From Steroidobacter agaridevorans (GTDB taxonomy: Bacteria > Pseudomonadota > Gammaproteobacteria > Steroidobacterales > Steroidobacteraceae), in the NCBI RefSeq assembly GCF_009932555.1, contig NZ_BLJO01000009.1:1-64000 (forward strand): a DNA stretch of 64,000 nucleotides, written 5' to 3'. Within the stretch, counting starts at the first letter, position 1; each line of letters begins with the position of its first letter. Below the pieces are notes generated by a model. The model was not told the DNA's origin and ran no database searches. It saw only the letters and a program-made list of their open reading frames with translations. A program made the translations under genes and the position numbers. Positions 34,783 through 42,021 of the stretch are shown here, piece by piece.

Positions 34783-35463
34783 ATGGCATCGACCTGGGCA
34801 TTGGTTCCTCTCAAATCGAGCGAACGGGCCAAGTCGCGGCTCGCTGAAGTGCTGGATGCCGAACAGCGCAGGCAGCTGTTCTTTGCGCTCGCGGAACAGG
34901 TCATCGTCGCCCTGCATGAGAGCAGGAACATTGACGCAGTCGCCGTCGTAACGTCGAGCCTTGAAGTCGCTGAGTTCGCGACGTCGCTGCACGCGATGCC
35001 GATCCTGCAGGAGGCAGACGCGGGTATGTCGCCCGCGCTCGAGTCGGCACTGCGAAGTTTTCAGGCTATGCAGCTAGAGCGCGTATTGATGGTGCCGGGC
35101 GATCTTCCTCTGATCTCCGCTCGCGCGGTGGATGCGATCTTCGAAGCTCAAACTGCGAGCGAGCAGGTCGTGCTCGTCCCCGACCGTCGTCACGAAGGCA
35201 CGAACGCCTTGCTCTGCTCGCCTCCGCAGGCGATAGCGCCGCGCTTCGGCAGTTGCAGCTTCACACGGCACCTGAGTGCGGCTCGCGCCGCCAACATCGC
35301 CACACGTGTTGTTGAGATCGAGGAACTGGCGCTCGATCTGGATTGCGCCGACGATCTGGATTACCTGCGCAGTCATGCATTCGAGCGCTCGGCAAGTCTT
35401 TTGGCGCCGCTGCGCTTGGCGACTGCCAGCAATGTGCCACTCCGCGCAGCGCTCGTCGGGTGA
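34783..35463 (+). CDS. cofC: CofC-type guanylyltransferase of F420 biosynthesis
   Basis: A 226-residue nucleotidyltransferase: WALVPLKSSERAKSRL at residues 5-20 is the GTP-binding signature, and VPGDLPLIS carries the metal aspartate Asp107; LDLDCADDLDYL closes the fold. CofC/FbiD joins GMP to 2-phospholactate, phosphoenolpyruvate or 3-phosphoglycerate to make the side-chain donor of F420. Which three-carbon acid is used cannot be seen. ATG at 34783, 11 bp after the FGD stop; the frame upstream overlaps that gene and is not used. Confidence 0.9.
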   Translation: MASTWALVPLKSSERAKSRLAEVLDAEQRRQLFFALAEQVIVALHESRNIDAVAVVTSSLEVAEFATSLHAMPILQEADAGMSPALESALRSFQAMQLERVLMVPGDLPLISARAVDAIFEAQTASEQVVLVPDRRHEGTNALLCSPPQAIAPRFGSCSFTRHLSAARAANIATRVVEIEELALDLDCADDLDYLRSHAFERSASLLAPLRLATASNVPLRAALVG

Positions 35464-35467
35464 CGCA

Positions 35468-37855
35468 ATGATGCTGAGCCCAGAACAGTGCTACGAACTG
35501 CTGGCGCATGCTGACTGGCGTGATCTCTCGCCACTCGCTACGAAGCTTCGCGAGCAAGTGTGGGGAACGCGTGTCAGCTATTCGCGCAAGGTTTTCGTGC
35601 CGCTGACGCAGCTGTGCCGTGACGTTTGCCACTACTGCACGTTTGCGAAGACTCCCAGTCGCTTGTCGAAGCCGTATCTCACCCCGGACGAGGTTCTTCG
35701 AATCGCACATGAAGGTGCCGCACTGGGCTGCAAGGAGGTGTTGTTCACGCTCGGAGACCAGCCGGAGCTGCGCTATGCAAGGGCGCGCGACGCACTCACC
35801 GAGCTGGGCTTTGCGACGACGTTGGCGTATCTCGAACATGTCGCGGCGCTGGTACTGCGTGAAACCGGGCTGCTGCCTCATCTCAATCCTGGTTTGATGA
35901 GCGCGAACGATCTCGCCCGGCTGCGACATGTCGCACCTTCGATGGGCATCATGCTGGAATCCGCCGCCGAACGTCTGTGCGAACGAGGCGGCCCGCACTA
36001 CGGCTCACCCGACAAAGCACCGTCCCGGCGATTGGAAACACTGCGCCTGGCCGGCGAAGCCCGCATCCCGATGACCAGCGGCATTCTCATCGGCATCGGC
36101 GAAACACGACGCGAGCGTATCGATTCGCTGCTGGCGCTGCGCGACCTCGCCGACCGCTATGGTCATCTCCAGGAAATCATCATTCAGAACTTCCGTGCCA
36201 AGGCTGGCACGAAGATGCAGCACTCGCCGGAGCCATCCAACGATGAGCTGTGCTGGACAGTCGCCGTCGCTCGATTGATGTTCGGTCCGCAGATGAGCAT
36301 TCAGGCGCCGCCGAATCTCTACGATGGCGACCTGACCGAGCTCATTGCGGCCGGCATCAACGATTGGGGTGGCGTATCGCCGCTCACGCCGGATCATGTG
36401 AATCCGGAGGCACCCTGGCCACATCTCGATCGGCTCGCGACCGAGACCGGTCGGGCCGGTTGCGACTTGGTTGAGCGGCTTACCGCTTATCCCAGTTATG
36501 TACGGGCTCGGCACGAATGGCTTGCAGATGAGCTGCAAGCGCCCGTGCTGAGACAGTCGGACGGCGCCGGATGGGCACGCGTTGGCCGTTGGTGTGCCGG
36601 AGCTGCGGATCCAGCAAATCAGGACGATCTTCGCGATGTGACTCCGGCAGCGGTTGTGCGCCGTTCCCGAATCGCTGATCTGGTGGAGCGGGCGGCAACT
36701 GGCAATGAACTCGTTGAAGACGAGATCGCCGAGATCTTCACCGCGCGTGGCGCGGATTTCGTTCGCACCTGCGAGGTCGCAACCGAAGTGCGACAGCAAG
36801 CGGTCGGCGACACAGTGAGTTATGCCGTCGTCCGCAATATCAATTACACGAACGTTTGCTTGTACAAATGTGGCTTCTGCGCTTTCTCCAAGGGGCGCAC
36901 GCACGAGCACCTCCGTGGCGCACCGTATCTGGTCGACCTCGACGAAATCCGCCGCCGCGTGCGCGAAGCATGGGAGCGAGGCGGCACGGAAGTGTGCATG
37001 CAGGGCGGCATCCATCCTTCCTTCACGGGACACACTTATTTAGAGATTTGCCGGGCGGCGAAGCAGGCACAACCGCAGATTCACATTCACGCGTTCTCGC
37101 CGCTCGAAGTCAGCCATGGCGCGCAAACGCTCGGCATTTCGGTGCGCGATTTCCTCATGGAACTCAAGCAAGCGGGATTGGGCTCGCTGCCGGGAACGGC
37201 GGCGGAGATTCTGGATGACGAGATCCGCGGCGTCCTCGCGCCCGACAAGCTGAGCACGCGGGAATGGCTGGATGTTGTCGCTCAGGCGCATCGGGTGGGT
37301 CTGCCCACGACTTCGACGATCATGTTCGGACACATCGAAGGCTATGAGCACTGGGCCAGGCACCTGTTGCTGTTGAGACGATTGCAGCAGGACACCGGCG
37401 GACTGACCGAGTTCGTTCCTCTGCCCTTCGTCCATATGGAAGCGCCAATGTATCTGCGTGGGCGCGCGCGTAAGGGGCCGACGCTGCGGGAGACGGTGCT
37501 GATGCATGCGGTGGCCCGCTTGGTGCTCCATCCGGTTGTGCCGAATGTGCAGGTATCGTGGGTGAAGCTTGGCCCGCAATGGGCGCAGCGTTGCCTCGAG
37601 GCCGGGGCGAACGATCTCGGCGGTACTTTGATGAACGAGTCCATCAGCCGCGCCGCGGGCGCGACGCACGGACAGGAGCTAGAGCCGCATCAGATGCAGC
37701 AGCTCATCGCGGAGTTAGGGCGTCCATATCGGCAGCGAACGACGCTGTATGGGGATGCCAACGCTGAGCAGATCGAGCGCGCCGACTGCGCGGCGCCACT
37801 GCTCAAGCCGTACAACGCGCCGCTTTCGAGCAGAGCGATGCGCGTCGTAGCATGA
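35468..37855 (+). CDS. fbiC: FO synthase, fused CofG-CofH (FbiC)
   Basis: A 795-residue fused radical-SAM enzyme that makes the deazaflavin chromophore FO from tyrosine and a 5-amino-6-ribitylaminouracil. CofG half: Cys50, Cys54, Cys57 in LCRDVCHYCTF. CofH half: Cys464, Cys468, Cys471 in VCLYKCGFCAF. Other markers are LNPGLMSANDL, APPNLYDGDL and MQGGIHPSFTG. Mycobacterial FbiC is about 856 residues, so this one is slightly short. ATG at 35468 or the next codon, 2 bp after the cofC stop. Fourth gene of the F420 module; convergent with 37857. Confidence 0.96.
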   Translation: MMLSPEQCYELLAHADWRDLSPLATKLREQVWGTRVSYSRKVFVPLTQLCRDVCHYCTFAKTPSRLSKPYLTPDEVLRIAHEGAALGCKEVLFTLGDQPELRYARARDALTELGFATTLAYLEHVAALVLRETGLLPHLNPGLMSANDLARLRHVAPSMGIMLESAAERLCERGGPHYGSPDKAPSRRLETLRLAGEARIPMTSGILIGIGETRRERIDSLLALRDLADRYGHLQEIIIQNFRAKAGTKMQHSPEPSNDELCWTVAVARLMFGPQMSIQAPPNLYDGDLTELIAAGINDWGGVSPLTPDHVNPEAPWPHLDRLATETGRAGCDLVERLTAYPSYVRARHEWLADELQAPVLRQSDGAGWARVGRWCAGAADPANQDDLRDVTPAAVVRRSRIADLVERAATGNELVEDEIAEIFTARGADFVRTCEVATEVRQQAVGDTVSYAVVRNINYTNVCLYKCGFCAFSKGRTHEHLRGAPYLVDLDEIRRRVREAWERGGTEVCMQGGIHPSFTGHTYLEICRAAKQAQPQIHIHAFSPLEVSHGAQTLGISVRDFLMELKQAGLGSLPGTAAEILDDEIRGVLAPDKLSTREWLDVVAQAHRVGLPTTSTIMFGHIEGYEHWARHLLLLRRLQQDTGGLTEFVPLPFVHMEAPMYLRGRARKGPTLRETVLMHAVARLVLHPVVPNVQVSWVKLGPQWAQRCLEAGANDLGGTLMNESISRAAGATHGQELEPHQMQQLIAELGRPYRQRTTLYGDANAEQIERADCAAPLLKPYNAPLSSRAMRVVA

Positions 37856-37856
37856 G

Positions 37857-38666
37857 CTATTCCTTATCCTTGCTCTTCCCGCCGATGCTCTGAATGTACC
37901 GCTCGATGCCGGCGAGATACTCCGGATTGAGCATCAGCGCGCTGTTCGCCATCCGCTCGACGTTGCGGGCTTGCGCGAGCCCAACGTCGTGCGCCAACTC
38001 GATGGCAATCTTCGCCGTACCCATCTGCTCGCCGTTCTGCTGAGCCAGATGGCGGCAGAACTTCATGACGTCTTCAGCGAACGTCTCGTCCGGGAACACT
38101 TCGTGAACCAGCCCCATGATCAGCGCCTTGTCCGCGCTCGCCGGCAGGTTCGCCATGATGAGATAGCGCGCCCAATGCGGCCCGATGATGCGCGCCAGGC
38201 GGCTCACACCATTGGAGGCCGGCAGCACTCCGAACTTGCCCTCCGGGAACGCATAACTCGCGCTCCTGGCCGCGAGCCGAAAATCACAGGATAGCGATAA
38301 CTCCAGCCCCCCACCGACGCAGGCGGCGTGGTGGGCGACGACGATCGGCTTCTCGATCGCCTCCATCTCATCGTAAATGCGATGCATGCCATGCAATCGC
38401 AGGCGATGTTTCTCGCGGATCGCCGATCCCGTTCGCGCCGGCCCGCCTTCGTCGTTGCCACGCAGGTCGGCGCCCGCGCAGAAATATCGGCCGTTCGCAC
38501 GAACCAGCAACACCTTCAGCTCGGGCGTGTCGCGGAAATGATGTAGCGCCTGCTCGAACAGCGACATCGTCTCGGCGGACAGCGAATTCAGCTTGTCCGG
38601 TCGATTCAGGGTCGCGATCAGGATCGCGCCGTCCTGTTCGGTCAGCAGATGGGGAGCTTCGGACAC
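37857..38666 (-). CDS. Enoyl-CoA hydratase/isomerase
   Basis: A 269-residue crotonase of normal size: ATLNRPDKLNSLS, the oxyanion-hole loop GRYFCAGADLRGN and VGGGLELSLSCDFRLAA, then FPEGKFGVLPASNGVSRL. Only one of the two usual catalytic glutamates is obvious (FPEGKFG), so hydratase activity is likely but not proven. The start is GTG at 38666 after AGGAG. It follows the double acyl-CoA dehydrogenase by 13 bp, the natural next step of beta-oxidation, and shares operator site 4. Confidence 0.9.
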   Translation of the reverse strand: MSEAPHLLTEQDGAILIATLNRPDKLNSLSAETMSLFEQALHHFRDTPELKVLLVRANGRYFCAGADLRGNDEGGPARTGSAIREKHRLRLHGMHRIYDEMEAIEKPIVVAHHAACVGGGLELSLSCDFRLAARSASYAFPEGKFGVLPASNGVSRLARIIGPHWARYLIMANLPASADKALIMGLVHEVFPDETFAEDVMKFCRHLAQQNGEQMGTAKIAIELAHDVGLAQARNVERMANSALMLNPEYLAGIERYIQSIGGKSKDKE

Positions 38667-38679
38667 AGTCGTCTCCTGC

Positions 38680-40887
38680 TCAGGCTCGGCTGCGCGGCAG
38701 ACCCAGCCCGCGCTCGGCGATCATACTGCGATGGACTTCGCTGGTGCCGCCATAGATCGTCGTGCCCTGCGCGTGGCGGTAACATTGATTGAGGAAGCCC
38801 GCCGGGCCGCTGCGATTGGAGAGCGAATACGGCGCGGTGAGATTCAACAGATCGGCGGAATCCTTCAGGAACTTCTCGGACGAGAACAGTTTCGCCATCG
38901 GGCCATAGCCTACGTTCGGGTGCTTCTGGGTCGCTGCCCACACCGCGCGATACGCAATGACTTCTGAAAGCAGCACATGCGCCGTCGAGCGCGCCAAGCG
39001 CACTTGAGCCGCCGGGTCTTCGATCAAAGACCCGCCTCGATAGCGAATCTCGCGGCACAGCTCCTCGGCGGCGTGCACCATGTGTCGCTGGCTCTTCGAA
39101 AAGCCTCCGCCGTGCTCCATCTCCAGCGCGCCAGCCATCACTTTTACGCCGCCGTCGACCGGCCCGAGGCGATAGCTGTCCTTGACCTTCACGCCATCGT
39201 AGTAAGTGATATTGGTGCGCTCGTCCTGGAACGTAAACACCGGCTGGATGCTCACACCGGCACTCTTCAGCGGCACGATGAACATCGTCAACCCTTTGTG
39301 CTTGGGCACGTCGGGATTGGTCCGCGTCAGCATCAGCACGTAATCGGCGATGTTGGCGCCACTCGTAAACATCTTGGAGCCGTCGATGCGCCAACCTTCA
39401 CCATCACGCGTCGCGCGAGTCTGGGCAGCAAAGACGTCGGACCCGCAACTCGGCTCCGAGTAGCCGAGACTGCAGACGACTTCGCCTGACACGATCTTCG
39501 TCAGCACCTCGCGCTTCAACTCATCGCCGCCGAACAGCCGGATCATGGTGCCGACCAATCCGGTCGTGCTGATCGCATGACTGCTCCAGCCCACCTCTTC
39601 CCAGGCCTGATGCAAGGCGTTCATCGCGTACGGCGGCGCCTGTCGACCGCCCCATTCCTTCGGCCACGACGGGAACAACAAGCCGGCTTCGGCGAGCTGA
39701 CGATGCACGCCGGCATCGTGCCCGTCGAAAGAATAGTGAGCTTTGGCTCGGAGCTCGGGCGTCAGCGTCTTCTCGAAGAACGAGTGGACTTCCTTCGCCA
39801 GCGCATGCGCCTCTTCGCCCAGATCGAAATCGATCGTCACCGCTCCGGCATCGGGCAAAGCTGCCTGCTCGCCGGAATAAAGCCGTCGCCCGGCTTCTTC
39901 CAACAAGCGCGCTGGGTCGCCCAGAATCAGCGGCCAGGCCTTGGCGCGAAGGTTATATAGATGAATGTCGTATTCGGTTGTGAGGCCGTAACCGCCGAAC
40001 GTGTGCAGCGCCTGCGCGACCGCGCGCCCCGCTGTATCGACGTTCCACCACGTGGCCAGCGAAACTTCCGCGCCCGCCTCGGCTTTGCCATCGGCGATAT
40101 CTCGAATGGCTTTCCAAGTCAGGAACTTGCCACCGTCGACATCGGTGCTGAGATCCGCAAGCGGATGTGAGATCGCTTGATACGTCCCGATCGGCTGGCC
40201 GAAGGCCGAGCGTTCGCAAGCGTAGGCCGAAGCAAGACGGATTGCCTCGCGGGACAGGCCTGCGAGCGCGGCTGAAATCAGCAGCTTCCATTCCTCGATG
40301 GCCTGCGCGAAAAGCCTGCGGCCCGATTCATTGTTCGACAACACCGAACGCTCGCCATCTGCGAGACGCAACTCGGCGATGGGTGTCGACGCAAGATTCG
40401 GCTCCGCCTTGCGCTCGCTCGCCGGCACCTGAATCAGCACGATTCGATCGCCATCGCGCGCAATGACAGCTTCCGCGACCGATCCGCCGGCGACCCACTG
40501 CACCGGCTCATCCGCAATGTCATGAAATGCGATGCTCACCACCGCTTCGCCGGACAGCACACGTTCGAGCCAGGCATTCGTGGCGCTCGGCGCCAGCGTT
40601 GCGAGCAAACGGGCTGCAACGAGTGTTTCGGCGATAGGCCCCGATGCCAGCGTCCGGCCCACCTCTTCCATGAATACGACCGCGTCGAGCAGCCCGAGGC
40701 CGACACCGCCGGCATCCTCGGGCACACGCAAAGAGAATGCACCCAGCTCCGCCAGCCCACTCCACAACGCCGGATCGAAGCCTGACGGCTGCGCGGCGCG
40801 CACGCGGCCCATGCTGCTGTTTTCGTCGAGATAACGAGCGAAGTTTTCGCGCAGCAGTTGCTGGTCTTCGGAAAGCTCGAAGTTCAT
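38680..40887 (-). CDS. Double acyl-CoA dehydrogenase (two ACAD modules in one chain)
   Basis: 735 residues, about twice the usual 380. Module 1 (1-350) has an ACAD N-domain (LSEDQQLLRENFARYL) and the C-terminal part ACERSAFGQPIGTYQAI...TFGGYGLTTEYDIH. Module 2 (360-735) has GYSEPSCGSDVFA, RIDGSKMFTSGA and the end GTTIYGGTSEVHRSMIAERGLG. In steroid degradation such enzymes often work as heterodimers of two half-active subunits; this fusion looks like such a pair joined. FAD-dependent desaturation of an acyl-CoA. Starts 68 bp downstream of operator site 4, followed by an enoyl-CoA hydratase. Confidence 0.9.
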   Translation of the reverse strand: MNFELSEDQQLLRENFARYLDENSSMGRVRAAQPSGFDPALWSGLAELGAFSLRVPEDAGGVGLGLLDAVVFMEEVGRTLASGPIAETLVAARLLATLAPSATNAWLERVLSGEAVVSIAFHDIADEPVQWVAGGSVAEAVIARDGDRIVLIQVPASERKAEPNLASTPIAELRLADGERSVLSNNESGRRLFAQAIEEWKLLISAALAGLSREAIRLASAYACERSAFGQPIGTYQAISHPLADLSTDVDGGKFLTWKAIRDIADGKAEAGAEVSLATWWNVDTAGRAVAQALHTFGGYGLTTEYDIHLYNLRAKAWPLILGDPARLLEEAGRRLYSGEQAALPDAGAVTIDFDLGEEAHALAKEVHSFFEKTLTPELRAKAHYSFDGHDAGVHRQLAEAGLLFPSWPKEWGGRQAPPYAMNALHQAWEEVGWSSHAISTTGLVGTMIRLFGGDELKREVLTKIVSGEVVCSLGYSEPSCGSDVFAAQTRATRDGEGWRIDGSKMFTSGANIADYVLMLTRTNPDVPKHKGLTMFIVPLKSAGVSIQPVFTFQDERTNITYYDGVKVKDSYRLGPVDGGVKVMAGALEMEHGGGFSKSQRHMVHAAEELCREIRYRGGSLIEDPAAQVRLARSTAHVLLSEVIAYRAVWAATQKHPNVGYGPMAKLFSSEKFLKDSADLLNLTAPYSLSNRSGPAGFLNQCYRHAQGTTIYGGTSEVHRSMIAERGLGLPRSRA

Positions 40888-40954
40888 GGACGGACGACTC
40901 GTGACGCGATGGTCGAGACCACAGGAGAATGACCCTAACCGGTCGCTTCCCCGC

Positions 40955-40976
40955 TAGTCAACAGCTGTGTTGACTA
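40955..40976. promoter_or_regulatory. Perfect palindromic operator before the double ACAD (site 4)
   Basis: TAGTCAACA, GCTG, TGTTGACTA: the two 9-bp arms are exact reverse complements. On the minus strand it holds TTGACT as -35, in the same register as sites 1 and 2; the -10 is weak. It also overlaps the stop codon of the upstream hydrolase gene (40974-40976), so the operator and the gene end share bases. Confidence 0.75.
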
Positions 40977-41954
40977 CGCGCGCAACGGGGTCACATTGCT
41001 GCTTTCGCTGCGCCGGCCGACGTGCCTCTGGATGAAGGCCACCATGTCTTTGCGCGCCAGCGGAGCTTCTCTGAACATCGCTTCGAACAACGGAAACGCG
41101 TGGGGCAGCACCGGCCACACATCGAGCTGCGTTTCCACACCGGCCTCTCGCGCCCGCGCGGCCGCAAGCAGGGTGTCGTCGAGCAGAAATTCCTCCTCCC
41201 CGACCAGGAAATAGAGCGGCGGAAAGCCCGAGTAATCGGCATACAGCGGCGAGATTTCCGGGTTCGACGCATCCTGCCCGTTGACGTACCACTGCGTCAT
41301 CCGATAGGCGAACCCGGTCGGAATCAATGCCTCGCGCTTGGCATTGAATCCGCGCGAAGGTGGCGCATGCGTACGCCCCAGTTCTGTCACTGCAGAGATC
41401 GGCACAGCGCACGCTGGCATAGGCAGGCCTGCCTTGCGGATGCGCTGTAACAAACAAAGCACGAGATTGCCGCCCGCCGACTCGCCAATGACAACGATGC
41501 GCTCGGGCGCGAAGCCGAGATTCAACAGCGCACGATACGCATGCTCACAATCATTTAGCGCCGCCGGCCAGGGATGCTGGGGGATCAATCGGTAGTCGGG
41601 CATGAACCCGAAGGCCTCGAGATCGCTGCACATCCGCCCCAGCAGCTCGACCTGCAGATTGGGCGACGCAGGGAATACGAAAGCCCCGCCGTGCAGATAA
41701 AGGATCGCGATCCGGTCGCGATTGCCAGGCTCGCCAATGATCGGGCCAGGCACATTGCCGAGGATGCCGTAACGGGCTGTCAGGCCGGAGTATTTGTTTT
41801 TCAGCCCCGCCACCGCGCGTGTTTGCAGAGCCACGATGCGTTCCGGCGACGACTTCGCCATGCGCGAGACCAGCGGCTTGAAAAAGGACCGCAACAACTT
41901 CACGCGCCACCGGCTGCGCCATCCGATGCGCACTTGTTTTATTTCCACCGCCAT
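40974..41954 (-). CDS. Alpha/beta hydrolase of the hormone-sensitive-lipase group
   Basis: A 326-residue esterase: oxyanion-hole motif YLHGGAFVFP (His88-Gly-Gly), nucleophile Ser159 in VIGESAGGN, and the terminal acid/His in LVGEEEFLLDD and PVLPHAFPLF. No signal peptide, so cytoplasmic. It could open a lactone or cleave an ester of the substrate. It follows the TonB receptor gene? No: it lies downstream of that gene on the same strand, 67 bp after its stop, with a strong hairpin between, so it may have separate transcription. Confidence 0.88.
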   Translation of the reverse strand: MAVEIKQVRIGWRSRWRVKLLRSFFKPLVSRMAKSSPERIVALQTRAVAGLKNKYSGLTARYGILGNVPGPIIGEPGNRDRIAILYLHGGAFVFPASPNLQVELLGRMCSDLEAFGFMPDYRLIPQHPWPAALNDCEHAYRALLNLGFAPERIVVIGESAGGNLVLCLLQRIRKAGLPMPACAVPISAVTELGRTHAPPSRGFNAKREALIPTGFAYRMTQWYVNGQDASNPEISPLYADYSGFPPLYFLVGEEEFLLDDTLLAAARAREAGVETQLDVWPVLPHAFPLFEAMFREAPLARKDMVAFIQRHVGRRSESSNVTPLRA

Positions 41955-41975
41955 GAGTCCTCGCTTCCGGCGGCA

Positions 41976-42001
41976 GCCCCGGCCGATCGCTCAGCCGGGG
42001 C
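41976..42001. terminator. GC stem-loop after the TonB receptor gene
   Basis: GCCCCGGC (41976-41983) pairs with GCCGGGGC (41994-42001) around a 10-base loop, in the gap between the receptor stop and the hydrolase start. No T-tract follows. A terminator or stabiliser for the abundant receptor transcript is the simplest reading. Confidence 0.5.
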
Positions 42002-42021
42002 GCTCACTATCGAATGTCAGA

